A stretch of 64,000 bases of DNA, taken from Alloalcanivorax xiamenensis. Lineage in GTDB: Bacteria > Pseudomonadota > Gammaproteobacteria > Pseudomonadales > Alcanivoracaceae. This document shows positions 52,196 to 61,214 of this stretch, one piece after another (the stretch's first letter is position 1; every line of letters begins with the position of its first letter). The position numbers and the translations under genes are program-made. The stretch spans positions 62,001-126,000 of the forward strand of contig NZ_AQPF01000002.1 in assembly GCF_009846745.1 (NCBI RefSeq). Direction: 5' to 3'. Below the pieces are notes generated by a model. It had not been told where the DNA came from. It did not search any database and was given only the letters and a program-made list of their open reading frames with translations.

Positions 52196-53148
52196 CCCAT
52201 CAACGCCCCCTCCAAACGCTCCCGCACTGCCACCCGTAATTCCAGCGGCCCCAACACTTTCACATCCGGCCCATGCCGCAATACTTCCATGATCAGCTCC
52301 GTGGGATCCGAGTACGGCACCCAAAGGTAGTAACCGTCATCCCGCCATTCTCCTCGCTGGTCCGGATGCCAGAGTTCGTCGGCGACCCAGCGGGCGGCGC
52401 GTGGGGAGAAACGCAGTTCTGCCCTGTTGGACGGCGCGCCGGAGAAGAGGCCGAAGCTGTCGCCGATGAATGCCTCCAGAGATTCAGCGTCGATCTGTTT
52501 GTAGGGGCGGTCGTCCATCCGCGGCATATCTATTCGATCGAGAGAGAAAAGGCGCAAGTCACCGGCTTGCTCGCAGTAGGCCAACAGATACCAGTTGTGG
52601 CGATAATGAAGAAGCCGCTGTGGGTGTACCGTGCGCTCTCCGGATCCGTCATGGCTGCGGGCCCGATAGCGAATGCGCAGGCAAGTATTGCCGAGGGTGG
52701 CATCGGCGATGCCGATAAAGACGGGGTTGTCGACCGGTCGTTGCAGGACAGGAAGCAGTCGGACTTTCTGGCCCAGCCTGGTTTCATGCTCGCTGGCATC
52801 CCCCAGCAATTTCTGGATCCGCTGGCGAATCGGAGTCAATCGCTGAGCCATCAGGCCCGGCTGTACCGTTTCCAGCAATTGTTCGCAGGCCAGCAGTGCG
52901 TAGAGCTCGCTGGCGTTCATCCAGAAACCGGGCAGTTCGAACTCCGGAGCTTCCGGGTCGTAGTAATGGCCGTTACGGTCCCGGTCGTAAACGATGGGCG
53001 CAGCAAAGAAGTCCCTGAGATACTCAAAATCCCGGGTAATGGTATTACGAGTTACCCCCAGTTCCTCGACGAAACGCCGCATTGGCACCGGTTGCCGGGC
53101 GTTACGCAACAAACCGTGGATACGGTAAAGACGCTCCAGGCGGGTCAC
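52171..53148 (-). CDS. WYL-domain transcriptional regulator
   Basis: A 325-residue regulator. An N-terminal winged HTH (residues 1-55: TRLERLYRIHGLLRN...VTRNTITRDFEYLRDF) precedes a WYL domain (about 140-230) that contains the literal HNWYLLAYCEQ and LFSLDRID motifs, then a C-terminal WCX extension. GTG start at 53148 with AAGGA upstream. WYL proteins often regulate phage-defence loci in response to nucleic acids or nucleotides; here it stands between two toxin-antitoxin pairs about 1 kb from cas3. The regulated promoter is unknown. Confidence 0.88.
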   Translation of the reverse strand: MTRLERLYRIHGLLRNARQPVPMRRFVEELGVTRNTITRDFEYLRDFFAAPIVYDRDRNGHYYDPEAPEFELPGFWMNASELYALLACEQLLETVQPGLMAQRLTPIRQRIQKLLGDASEHETRLGQKVRLLPVLQRPVDNPVFIGIADATLGNTCLRIRYRARSHDGSGERTVHPQRLLHYRHNWYLLAYCEQAGDLRLFSLDRIDMPRMDDRPYKQIDAESLEAFIGDSFGLFSGAPSNRAELRFSPRAARWVADELWHPDQRGEWRDDGYYLWVPYSDPTELIMEVLRHGPDVKVLGPLELRVAVRERLEGALMGYVGKSGK

Positions 53149-53323
53149 GGCAAATCCTTATGCATTTTTATTGTAGTATCGAATGTAGCTCTTTGTGACC
53201 TTCGTCACAACTGATCCTGGGCTTTAAAATGTGTTTCCTCTCTGATACCGGATCACAAGAGTAATAGTTCCCGGCAGCCCCCTCCTCGAAGGTTTTTAAT
53301 GGCCGGATTTTAGGGGCTACACG

Positions 53324-53620
53324 TCAAACAACGGCATGGATGTCAGTAATGTCGCCCTGCTGACGTGCCTGCCACAGATCATACTGAATCTGCTCGCGGA
53401 GCCATGTTTCAGCACGCGCTCCACGCTCCAGGCCGCCGAGCCAGACCTCAAGGCGACGGGCCAGCTCGATGGAAATGGCAGCCTTGCCGTTGAGAACACG
53501 AGACAGAGCTACCCGGGATACGCCGAGTTGGCGAGCCGCTTCACTGACGCTGAGCCCCAAAGCCGGGAGTACATCCTCACGCAGGGTTTCCCCGGGGTGA
53601 GGAGGATTGAACATCTCCAT
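53324..53620 (-). CDS. higA: HigA-family antitoxin
   Basis: A 98-residue XRE-type HTH protein. PPHPGETLREDVLPALGLSVSEAARQLGVSRVALSRVLNGK is the HigA/VapI signature with the HTH at about residues 24-47. It follows higB by 9 bp, the toxin-first order of HigBA. It probably represses the operon through the palindrome at 53938-53965. Confidence 0.92.
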   Translation of the reverse strand: MEMFNPPHPGETLREDVLPALGLSVSEAARQLGVSRVALSRVLNGKAAISIELARRLEVWLGGLERGARAETWLREQIQYDLWQARQQGDITDIHAVV

Positions 53621-53629
53621 AGCGACCTC

Positions 53630-53908
53630 CTAATGGTAGTCCTGATAATCCACGAGAATGGCATCGCCGTCCTCGAATGCGAAAGTGAGTCGCCAGTTAC
53701 CATTCACCCACACGGAATAGTGACCGGCCAAGTCACCTTTGAGGGGATGAAACTTCCAACCGGGGACGTCCATCTCCTGAGGTGAAGCGCAGGCGTTGAG
53801 TCGGCTCAACTGACGGCGAAGTTTCGGCACATGGGGCGACTGAATACCGGCGGTGCTGCCGGTAGTGAAGAACTTCTTCAGCCCCTTATGGCAAAAACTT
53901 TTAATCAC
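53630..53908 (-). CDS. higB: HigB-family toxin (RelE/ParE superfamily)
   Basis: A 92-residue ribosome-dependent mRNase candidate. VIKSFCHKGLKKFFTTGSTAGIQ at the start, DVPGWKFHPLKGDLAGHYSVWVNGNWRLTF in the middle and DYQDYH at the end match HigB closely. The open frame extends to 54073, but GTG at 53908 gives the family N-terminus, with GGGGGC upstream. The N-terminal 55 codons of the longer frame are not coding-like. Confidence 0.92.
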   Translation of the reverse strand: MIKSFCHKGLKKFFTTGSTAGIQSPHVPKLRRQLSRLNACASPQEMDVPGWKFHPLKGDLAGHYSVWVNGNWRLTFAFEDGDAILVDYQDYH

Positions 53909-53937
53909 TGGCCGCCCCCACTTGCTGCTTGCGAAAA

Positions 53938-53977
53938 TTGTATCGCGTATCGCATCACGATACAAGCCTTGATTATA
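53938..53977 (-). promoter_or_regulatory. higBA promoter and palindromic operator
   Basis: TTGTATCG and CGATACAA form perfect 8-bp arms (53938-53965) with a 12-bp centre that again contains CGTATCG. A perfect -10 box TATAAT lies on the minus strand at 53977-53972, so transcription would start at the edge of the palindrome; no good -35 box was seen. Autoregulation by HigA/HigBA is the likely use. Confidence 0.65.
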
Positions 53978-54141
53978 CCCGCCTCGAGCAGGGCTGGAGC
54001 CGCCCAAGTGTGCCATCACGGTATTACTATTTGATATCATATATCGCAAGCAGCGCAGCACCCTGAAGGCCATCTACTCCAGTAAGAGCCGTATCAGGTA
54101 CGTGACGCACGGGCCTTCCTTGAGCAAGCAGGAGTTACCCC

Positions 54142-54474
54142 ATGAATGCAATGACCTACAAGGGCTATGCAGCCCGCATCAATTACAGTGACGAAGACAA
54201 TCTATTCGTGGGACACATCGCAGGCATTCGTGATGTGGTGGGCTTTCATGGCGAGTCCGTTCAGGAATTGCGCGCCGCCTTCGAGGAAGCCGTCGATGAC
54301 TATCTCGATACCTGCGCCAAGCTGAATCGCCAGCCGCAAAAGCCTTACTCCGGCAAGCTCAGCCTGCGACTGGAGCCAGAGTTGCACGCAACGGTTGCGG
54401 TCAGAGCTGAACTCGCTCACAAGAGCATCAACCAATGGGTCGCTGATGTGCTGAGCCGGGAAACTCGCACATAA
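54142..54474 (+). CDS. HicB-like antitoxin (no HicA toxin visible)
   Basis: A 110-residue protein. The N-terminal half (YKGYAARINYSDEDNLFVGHIAGIRDVVGFHGESVQEL) is the HicB RNase-H-like domain; the C-terminal half (LSLRLEPELHATVAVRAELAHKSINQWVADVL) is an Arc-type ribbon-helix-helix. SD GGAG 7 bp before the ATG. No HicA gene lies on either side: the downstream gap to 54500 is 26 bp and only a short relic-like reading (54045-54080) precedes it. Could act as an orphan regulator. Confidence 0.87.
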   Translation: MNAMTYKGYAARINYSDEDNLFVGHIAGIRDVVGFHGESVQELRAAFEEAVDDYLDTCAKLNRQPQKPYSGKLSLRLEPELHATVAVRAELAHKSINQWVADVLSRETRT

Positions 54475-54499
54475 CAGTCCAGCAATAAAGCCATCCCAC

Positions 54500-56353
54500 C
54501 TAAGGACGCACCGAAGGTGGGGAGAAGTGCTCGTGCGGCTCCGGTCGGTATTGGAACGCTTCCGGCGATGCCGGGAAGGCCATTGGCGTCGCACATTCAG
54601 GGCCACTGGACGTGAATGCCACGTCCGCGCATAACGGCTCCGGAGTGAGGCTTTCCAGGTAGGCGCGGATGGCCGGCGCCTGCTCGGGATAGATCCAGTC
54701 CAGCACATAGTCCGCCCGCGCCTTTACCCCGGTTTGCGCGATGCGATGCCGCCAGCCCTGGCGCACCCTGTAGTCGGTGTCGGTGACGGCAAGATCCCGT
54801 TGGTATCCCAGACGAAACCCGCTCAGGGCCTCTTCGAACAGCATGGCCAGGTCTTCGCGGGGCGTGGTGTAGGCGTAGAAGTCGTTGGTGACGTCGGCGA
54901 AGAACCAGTCCGCCACCCGATCCGGGTCCAGTTGCTTTTGCGCTTCGGTGATGGGGTCGCCGTAATAGCGGACCCGGGCCAGTTGTGTCAGGTTGGTGTC
55001 CCGGGGGCCACCGGGCAGGGTCGCCGACACCGGCGAGCGGCGATTGACCTCGTCGACGATACGCAGCTCAGCGTCCAGAAAGGGAAGCACCGAGGGCGGC
55101 AGATAATCGTTGGCGTGGGCCAGTTCGTGATAAAGGGTGTTGGTCAGTCGGGGGCGCAACCGATCTTCGCTGATCACCACCCGCTCGCCAGCGGCGGGCG
55201 AAGCGGGCATGGGCCCGTCATCGGAGAGAAAACGGCTGACGATCCGGAACGGCAGGTCTTCACCGAAACCACTACGGGCATCCGGCTGTTCGTTGATCAG
55301 ATCCCGCTCCTCCGGGGTGAGCCACAGGTAGCGGGGATCCAGGTAGATGGCGCCGGTGAGCGCCCAGTAAAACGAGGGGCGCAGGTCGCTGGAGATCACC
55401 ACGGCGGTCACTGGCCGCAGCAGGTGGCGCAAATCCGCTTGCGTCTCAGGGTCGCGTAATAGCGCTTCGAGACGCTCGCCCATCCAGTCGTGGCTGACCA
55501 GCACCCGATCCATGATCCGGTCCACCGTGGGCAAATCCCCCTGCCCTCCCAATGGCGGCAGTTCCGACACCCGGCACAGCCGGGCGCCATCCAGTTGATT
55601 GTCATAGACACAACGTTCCAGTACCGGCCGATAGGTGGAATCCCGCCGATAGGCTCGCACTTCTTGCAGCGGTGTCGTCGTGGCGCAGTTCGCGCCATCT
55701 CCGGCACAGAAGTAGGGGCTGGTCACCGGCGGACGATTGCGTACCACTACCCGCGCCTGGTCAGTGAAGGTGCCTTCGGCGGTATCGACACTGGCTTCGA
55801 ACATCAATACCCGATCGCCGGGCACATCCGGCGCGGTCAGGTACACGACCGCCGGGTCGCTGCCGTAGGCGAGGGAGGCGGCGGGTCCGCTCACTTGACG
55901 AAATCGGGGTGCCGAGACCGGCGCCTGGTCATCCAGCCAGAAACGCAGGGAGGTGCGCCCACCGGCACTGACCGAGCGATCCGCGCGCAGAGCAGCCCTG
56001 GCCGGCTCACCATCATCAGCCACGGTGACGACAAACTCATCGCTGATGCTGCCCTGGTCCGAGCCGGCCTGGAAATGAAATCGATAACGCCCGGGGTCGC
56101 TGACCCGGAAGCTGATCGCCGGACCGTGGCGATCTGGTAATACCACCGGCGTGCCTTCCAGCTGAGTCCATTGGTATCGGTCGTACCGATCCGGCAAAAC
56201 CGCGACGATACCCACCACCTGATCGACACCGGCAACGCTGTCGCCATGCAAGGTCAGTTCGGTGATGTCATCTTGAAGCCGTGGCTCGCCACCGCTGGAG
56301 CCACAACCCGCCAGCGGTATCAATAACAGCAGAACTATCGCGACTCTGAACAT
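54500..56353 (-). CDS. Large lipoprotein with HExxH metalloprotease-like motif
   Basis: A 617-residue envelope protein. Signal peptide with lipobox LAGC (Cys17). Two Ig/PKD-like beta-rich segments (about residues 30-205) precede a domain containing NTLYHELAHANDYLPP, where H409-E-L-A-H413 is a full zinc-binding HExxH motif. A Cys-rich pair (CAGDGANC) and further Cys lie between. No family name recognised. It may be a surface zinc peptidase or an inactive relative; the third zinc ligand is not certain. Upstream gap of 139 bp includes the fadL terminator. Confidence 0.7.
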   Translation of the reverse strand: MFRVAIVLLLLIPLAGCGSSGGEPRLQDDITELTLHGDSVAGVDQVVGIVAVLPDRYDRYQWTQLEGTPVVLPDRHGPAISFRVSDPGRYRFHFQAGSDQGSISDEFVVTVADDGEPARAALRADRSVSAGGRTSLRFWLDDQAPVSAPRFRQVSGPAASLAYGSDPAVVYLTAPDVPGDRVLMFEASVDTAEGTFTDQARVVVRNRPPVTSPYFCAGDGANCATTTPLQEVRAYRRDSTYRPVLERCVYDNQLDGARLCRVSELPPLGGQGDLPTVDRIMDRVLVSHDWMGERLEALLRDPETQADLRHLLRPVTAVVISSDLRPSFYWALTGAIYLDPRYLWLTPEERDLINEQPDARSGFGEDLPFRIVSRFLSDDGPMPASPAAGERVVISEDRLRPRLTNTLYHELAHANDYLPPSVLPFLDAELRIVDEVNRRSPVSATLPGGPRDTNLTQLARVRYYGDPITEAQKQLDPDRVADWFFADVTNDFYAYTTPREDLAMLFEEALSGFRLGYQRDLAVTDTDYRVRQGWRHRIAQTGVKARADYVLDWIYPEQAPAIRAYLESLTPEPLCADVAFTSSGPECATPMAFPASPEAFQYRPEPHEHFSPPSVRP

Positions 56354-56440
56354 GATCCCACCCGGTCCGTATCAAGCACAGCCTGGAGCAAGGAGGGCGG
56401 GAAAAACAATAGGGTTTACGTTAACGGGAGGAGAGGTTGA

Positions 56441-56471
56441 AACAAAAACGGCGCGGCCGAAGCCGCGCCGT
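56441..56471 (-). terminator. Intrinsic terminator of the FadL-family gene
   Basis: ACGGCGCGGC and GCCGCGCCGT form a perfect 10-bp stem with a 4-nt loop, followed on the minus strand by TTTTGTTT. It lies 22 bp after the porin stop. Confidence 0.9.
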
Positions 56472-56492
56472 CGGGATCGTCCAGAGAGGCGA

Positions 56493-57722
56493 TCAGAAGG
56501 TGTAGTTGAGCTGCGCGCCCACTACGTTGGCATCCAGTTCGTAGGTGCCGGACAGGGGCGGCTTGGTGCCGTCCTGACGGGTGATATCCGCGTCGCTGAC
56601 GAAGATATGCGCGTAGCCTACATCGATGCTCATGTTGTCCGTGGGCTTGAAGCCCGCACCGAGGGTAACCCAAACACGATCGGAGTCCGGAGACGCCGCG
56701 GACCGGTTGGAGGTACCTTGGGTGGAGTCTTCCTTGGCCACGCCGAAGCGCAACACGGTGTCGTTGGTCAGGGTATGGCGCAGCCCCAGGGAGTAACGCA
56801 CGGTGTTCTCCCAGTCGAAGTTTTCCACCGCGGGGTTCGGCAATGGAGCCGGGCCATTGTGTTTGACGTCCAGTGTGCTCAGATCGCTCCACTCCATCCA
56901 TTCGACGCCCAGCAGCAACTGGGTACGCTCGGTCATGTTACCGGCGTAAGAGAGCTGCAGGCTGGCCGGCAGATCAATGTCGGCTTTGCCGGAATATTTT
57001 CCTGCCAGGGGGCCGGCCGCCGCCGGGTGGAAAGTAATATCACCGTCCACGGTGTATTCCATCTTGGAGCGGTAAGCGATACCAAAGCGGTTGTTGTCGT
57101 CCGCCTGGTAGGTCAGGCCGACATTCCAGCCCACGGCGTCATCGTCGCCTTCCAGACGGGTGGCGGCGTTTTGCAGATCCGCGTCGATGCGCTGGTAGCT
57201 GACGCCCACGCCCACGTTCAGCTTGTCGGTGACCTGAATGCCCAGGGACGGGTTGATATTCACTGTCTTGACGTCGGATTCCTGCGCGTAGAAGTCACCG
57301 GAGGTGATGCCCGGAGCCACGGCATTACCCCAGCCGTTCTGGTACTCGATCTTGGTGCCAAAAGGCGCGGTCAGGCCAAGACCGAAGGTCATGGTGTCAT
57401 TGATCGGCACCGCCAGGAACGCGCTGCCCACGAACGGTTCAACATCCTTGAAGTTGCCCGGACCGGAGGCACTGTCCGCTTTGAAGTCGGTATCGATCCA
57501 GACCTGATGACCGGTCACGGTGACCTGGGCCTTCTTCAGGCCGGCCAGCGTTGCCGGGTTGTACCATTGGTTAGAGGCGTCTTCACTGAGCACCCCGGAA
57601 CCGGCATAGGCGGTACCCAGGGCGGAAACGGATTGATAAGAGACAGAGAACCCGGAACCCATTGCCGAACTCACCGCCAGTGACAGCGCCGATCCTACCA
57701 GAATCGCACCTTTTATTTTCAT
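56493..57722 (-). CDS. OmpP1/FadL-family outer-membrane transporter
   Basis: A 409-residue beta-barrel for hydrophobic compounds such as long-chain fatty acids. A signal peptide (KIKGAILVGSALSLAVSSAMG) precedes the FadL hatch-like N-terminus GSGFSVSYQSVSALGTAYAGSGVLSEDASNQWYNPATL, and the protein ends with the outer-membrane C-terminal pattern GAQLNYTF (terminal Phe). The frame opens 36 codons further upstream, but ATG at 57722 with GGAG at 8 bp is the natural start. Together with the neighbouring acyl-CoA dehydrogenase it suggests fatty-acid or hydrocarbon use. Confidence 0.92.
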   Translation of the reverse strand: MKIKGAILVGSALSLAVSSAMGSGFSVSYQSVSALGTAYAGSGVLSEDASNQWYNPATLAGLKKAQVTVTGHQVWIDTDFKADSASGPGNFKDVEPFVGSAFLAVPINDTMTFGLGLTAPFGTKIEYQNGWGNAVAPGITSGDFYAQESDVKTVNINPSLGIQVTDKLNVGVGVSYQRIDADLQNAATRLEGDDDAVGWNVGLTYQADDNNRFGIAYRSKMEYTVDGDITFHPAAAGPLAGKYSGKADIDLPASLQLSYAGNMTERTQLLLGVEWMEWSDLSTLDVKHNGPAPLPNPAVENFDWENTVRYSLGLRHTLTNDTVLRFGVAKEDSTQGTSNRSAASPDSDRVWVTLGAGFKPTDNMSIDVGYAHIFVSDADITRQDGTKPPLSGTYELDANVVGAQLNYTF

Positions 57723-58168
57723 GATTTTCTCCATCGTCCTGCGAGCTGAATAAAGGCGTCCTTGGGCGAGACTCATACGAGCCTCAAATCCCTTATACAC
57801 CTGATAAAAGCACCCGCCTAGCCACCCCATGGGCCAAAATCACCGCTCCGGAAGGCGGCCTTCCGATATGGCCGTCACGGCGTCGCTCCGACGTTCCCGG
57901 AACCCGGGTTCCTTTTATTTCTCCCCTCCCCCGTCACGAGTTCATGGACCCGGTTCCGGAGTAGTCGGCCCGTTCGTACCTTCCTTCCCGGCGGATGATT
58001 GGCACACGCCGCCACCGGAACGGGCCTGGGACGTCTCAGCGAGCACTTCTGGGCAAAGGTTATACAGAGATATACATTTGGGGAAGATTTGTATTGTAAA
58101 ACCGCACCCGCGTACCGAATCATCCGGAGACGACCCGGTACGCGGCGGAACAGGCGTGGAGGAGCGGG
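57723..58168. other. Gap upstream of the FadL gene
   Basis: About 450 bp without a recognised gene. Contains a short palindrome GGAACCCGGGTTCC (57899-57912) and a hairpin CGGAAGG/CCTTCCG near 57849. The fadL promoter should be here on the minus strand; no clear pair of boxes was identified. Confidence 0.4.
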
Positions 58169-59314
58169 TCAGCCGGCGAGCAAGGCCCGGCTGATGATGG
58201 TCTTCATGATTTCATTGGTGCCGCCATAGATACGCTGCACCCGCGAGTCAGCGAACATGCGCGCCACCGGATATTCCCACATATAGCCGTAACCGCCGTG
58301 CAGCTGCACGCATTCATCGACGATCTCGCACTGCAAATCGGACACGTAATACTTGGCACCGGCGGCGGTGGGAACATCCAGCTCCTTCTTCAGGTGCAGT
58401 TCCAGGCAGCGGTCCACGTAGGCGCGGGCCACTTCCAGCCGGGTGTGCATCTCCGCCAGTTTGAACTGGGTGTTCTGGAAATCGGCGACGCGACGGCCAA
58501 AGGCGGTGCGCTCCTTCACATAGTTGAGGGTGTGCTCGAAGGCGCTTTCCGCCATGGCCAGACCGTTAATGGCGATGCCCAGGCGTTCCTGCGGCAACTC
58601 CTGCATCAGGTAGATGAAGCCCATGCCTTCCTCGCCGATCAGGTTCTCCGCCGGTACTTTCACATCCTGGAAGAACAGTTCGGAGGTGTCCTGGGCCTTC
58701 ATGCCCACCTTCTTCAGGTTCTTGCCCTTCTCGAAACCCGCCGTGCCCGCGTCCACCAGCAGCAGGCTGATGCCCTTGGCCCCCTTATCCGGATCGGTCT
58801 TGGCCACGACGATGACGATATCGGCGTTTTGACCATTGGTGATAAAGGTTTTGGAGCCGTTGAGGATGTAGTGATCGCCCTGCTTCACCGCATTGGTCTT
58901 GACCCCTTGCAGGTCCGAGCCGGCACCGGGCTCGCTCATGGCGATGGCGCCGATCAGTTCACCGGTCACCATCTTCGGCAGATACTTCTGCTTGAGCGTC
59001 TCCGAGCCATAGTGCTCGATATAAGGGGCGACGATCTCGGTATGCAGCCCCCAGCCAATACCGGTCAGCCCCGCCCGGGAAACTTCCTCGCTGACCACCA
59101 CGCTATATAGAAAATCCGCGCCAATGCCGCCGTAGGCTTCGCTGACCATGGGGCACAGAAACCCTTGTTCCCCCGCTTTGCGCCACAGTTCACGAGGCAC
59201 CTGGCCCTCCTCTTCCCACTGTTCATGGTGAGGCACGGCTTCATTTTCCAGAAAACGACGGACGGTATCGCGGAACGCTTCGTGGTCGGAACTGAACAGG
59301 GTACGGGGGATCAT
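58169..59314 (-). CDS. Acyl-CoA dehydrogenase
   Basis: A 381-residue flavoenzyme catalysing the first beta-oxidation step. IAMSEPGAGSDLQGVKTNA and NGSKTFITNG are the FAD-binding/substrate motifs; VQLHGGYGYMWEYPVARMFADSRVQRIYGGTNEIMK holds the C-terminal catalytic region, with the Glu of GGTNEI matching other long-chain/isovaleryl types. Length typical. Monocistronic between the FadL region and zapE. Confidence 0.92.
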   Translation of the reverse strand: MIPRTLFSSDHEAFRDTVRRFLENEAVPHHEQWEEEGQVPRELWRKAGEQGFLCPMVSEAYGGIGADFLYSVVVSEEVSRAGLTGIGWGLHTEIVAPYIEHYGSETLKQKYLPKMVTGELIGAIAMSEPGAGSDLQGVKTNAVKQGDHYILNGSKTFITNGQNADIVIVVAKTDPDKGAKGISLLLVDAGTAGFEKGKNLKKVGMKAQDTSELFFQDVKVPAENLIGEEGMGFIYLMQELPQERLGIAINGLAMAESAFEHTLNYVKERTAFGRRVADFQNTQFKLAEMHTRLEVARAYVDRCLELHLKKELDVPTAAGAKYYVSDLQCEIVDECVQLHGGYGYMWEYPVARMFADSRVQRIYGGTNEIMKTIISRALLAG

Positions 59315-59411
59315 GATGTTCTCCGGTTATTGTTGGCAGAACCGGCGCTCGGCCGGCGAAACAGTCAACCAGAGTGAAACAAGTGGTGCGGGGGGACAAT
59401 GACCAAAACGA

Positions 59412-60500
59412 TCAGGCCAGGTGCTCTCTCGCCAGGTATTCTTGCGATTGCATTTCCAGCAAACGACTGCGGGTGCGCTCGAACTCGAACTCCAGGCGCC
59501 CGCCCGCGTAGAGGTCCTCGATCGGCACTTCCGCGGTGATCACCAGTTTGACCCCACGGTCATAGAATTCATCGACCATGTTGATGAAACGGCGGGCGCG
59601 GTCATCGGTGGCCACCCCCATGCGTTCCACGCCGGACACCAGGACGGTGTGGAATTCCCGCGCGATTTCAATGTAATCGTTCTGGCTCCGCGGGCCGTCA
59701 CAGAGGGCCTCGAACCGGAACCAGACCACATCGTCGGCGGATTTCACGGTGGCGATCTTGCGCCCTTCCACCAGAATGTTGCCCTGCTCCCGACGCCGAC
59801 CATGGTCACCGGACAGCGCTTCGAAGCGTTCGCGAATAAAGCGGTCCGCCTCCGGTCCCAGAGGGCAATGGTACAGCTCGGCTTGCTCCAGCAACCGCAA
59901 CCGGTAATCCTTACCGCCGTCCACGTTAAGCACCTTGGTGTGCTGTTTGATCAACGCGATGGCCGGCAGGAAGCGGGCCCGCTGCAAACCGTCCCTGTAA
60001 AGCCCGTCCGGTTCAATATTGGATGTGGCCACCAGCGTCACGCCCTCATCGAACAGCGTTTCCATGATGGTGCCGAGGATCATGGCGTCGGTGATGTCAG
60101 TGACGAAGAACTCGTCGAAACACAGCACCCGATAGCGCTGGGCGAATTCGCGGGCGATGCTGGTAAGCGGGTTTTTCTCCCCCTGGCGGGCACGCATTTC
60201 CCGATGGATTCGTTGCATGAAACGGTGGAAGTGCATGCGCCGCTTTTCCTCGAACGGCAATGCTTCGAAGAACACGTCCATCAGGTAGGTCTTGCCGCGC
60301 CCGACCCCGCCCCACATATACAGGCCGGTTTCCGGCGTAGGCTTGCGCTTGCGCAGCCGACCCAGAAAACCACCGCCATGACGCGGCTTCAATAACCGGT
60401 GATAGAGCGCGTCCAGAGCCCGCACGGCCTCTTCCTGGGCGGCGTCATGCAGGAACTCCGGGCTGGCCAGATCGGCCTGGTACTTCTCTAGCGGCGTCAT
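59412..60500 (-). CDS. zapE: Cell-division ATPase ZapE (AFG1 family)
   Basis: A 362-residue AAA-like ATPase that associates with the Z-ring. Walker A GGVGRGKT at 64-71, the family text KRRMHFHRFMQRIHREM, Walker B LCFDEFFVTDITDAM and LVATSNIEPDGLYRDGLQR are all present. Length normal. Gene neighbours (a hydrolase, divergent zapG) fit gammaproteobacteria. No anomaly. Confidence 0.95.
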   Translation of the reverse strand: MTPLEKYQADLASPEFLHDAAQEEAVRALDALYHRLLKPRHGGGFLGRLRKRKPTPETGLYMWGGVGRGKTYLMDVFFEALPFEEKRRMHFHRFMQRIHREMRARQGEKNPLTSIAREFAQRYRVLCFDEFFVTDITDAMILGTIMETLFDEGVTLVATSNIEPDGLYRDGLQRARFLPAIALIKQHTKVLNVDGGKDYRLRLLEQAELYHCPLGPEADRFIRERFEALSGDHGRRREQGNILVEGRKIATVKSADDVVWFRFEALCDGPRSQNDYIEIAREFHTVLVSGVERMGVATDDRARRFINMVDEFYDRGVKLVITAEVPIEDLYAGGRLEFEFERTRSRLLEMQSQEYLAREHLA

Positions 60501-60584
60501 CGGTTGAACAAACTCAAACGGCCAGTGGACGGCGGCTCAATGTAGCGTTCTCATTGCCGGGAGACAAGCAACACGGGCGGCGAT

Positions 60585-61214
60585 TCACGGCAACCGTGAG
60601 GCGGCGACGTCACGTAATTCCAACAGATGGCCGTGGAAGAAGTGGCCACTTTCGGGGAAACGGATCAGGTCCGGCGCCAGCGGTGTGGTCTCGACCCAGC
60701 GGAACACCTTCTCCACCGGAACCACTTCGTCGTCCTCGCCCTGCACCACCGTCACCGGGCAACCGACCGATTCGATCTCGTCGAAGGGGTAGTTGTGCAC
60801 CGCCGGCGCCACCAGGAACAATGCCTTGGGCCCGCTGCCGTTGGCGGCCAGGATCTCGGCGCCACGGGCGGCCACGAAAGTGCCAAAGGAAAACCCGGCC
60901 AGCCAGAACGGTAATCCCGGGTAACGCTTGCTCAGCCAGTTGTGCACCGCCATCAGGTCCTCGGTTTCGCCAATGCCTTCACTGTAGGCTCCCTGACTGG
61001 CGCCGACACCGCGGAAATTGAACCGTACCACGGCGGCCTCCGCCTCGCGGGCGGCGCGGCTCAGCGTGGTGACGACCTTGTTGTCCATGGTGCCACCGAA
61101 CAACGGATGAGGATGACAGATAATGGCGATCATCTTCGGGTTATCGATGGTCCCTTCTAGCACGGCCTCGAGTTTGCCTTCCGGCCCGTCCAGCAACAGC
61201 CGTTCCGAGCTCAT
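60585..61214 (-). CDS. Alpha/beta-hydrolase
   Basis: A 209-residue soluble hydrolase. CHPHPLFGGTMDNKVV in the oxyanion region, nucleophile elbow GFSFG (107-111, Ser109), acid QGEDDEVVP (Asp about 160) and His in SGHFFHG are in order. This is the small YfhR/KTSC-like group often annotated as CHPHPxxGG hydrolases. Substrate unknown. It stands 84 bp upstream of zapE on the same strand, possibly in one operon. Confidence 0.85.
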   Translation of the reverse strand: MSSERLLLDGPEGKLEAVLEGTIDNPKMIAIICHPHPLFGGTMDNKVVTTLSRAAREAEAAVVRFNFRGVGASQGAYSEGIGETEDLMAVHNWLSKRYPGLPFWLAGFSFGTFVAARGAEILAANGSGPKALFLVAPAVHNYPFDEIESVGCPVTVVQGEDDEVVPVEKVFRWVETTPLAPDLIRFPESGHFFHGHLLELRDVAASRLP

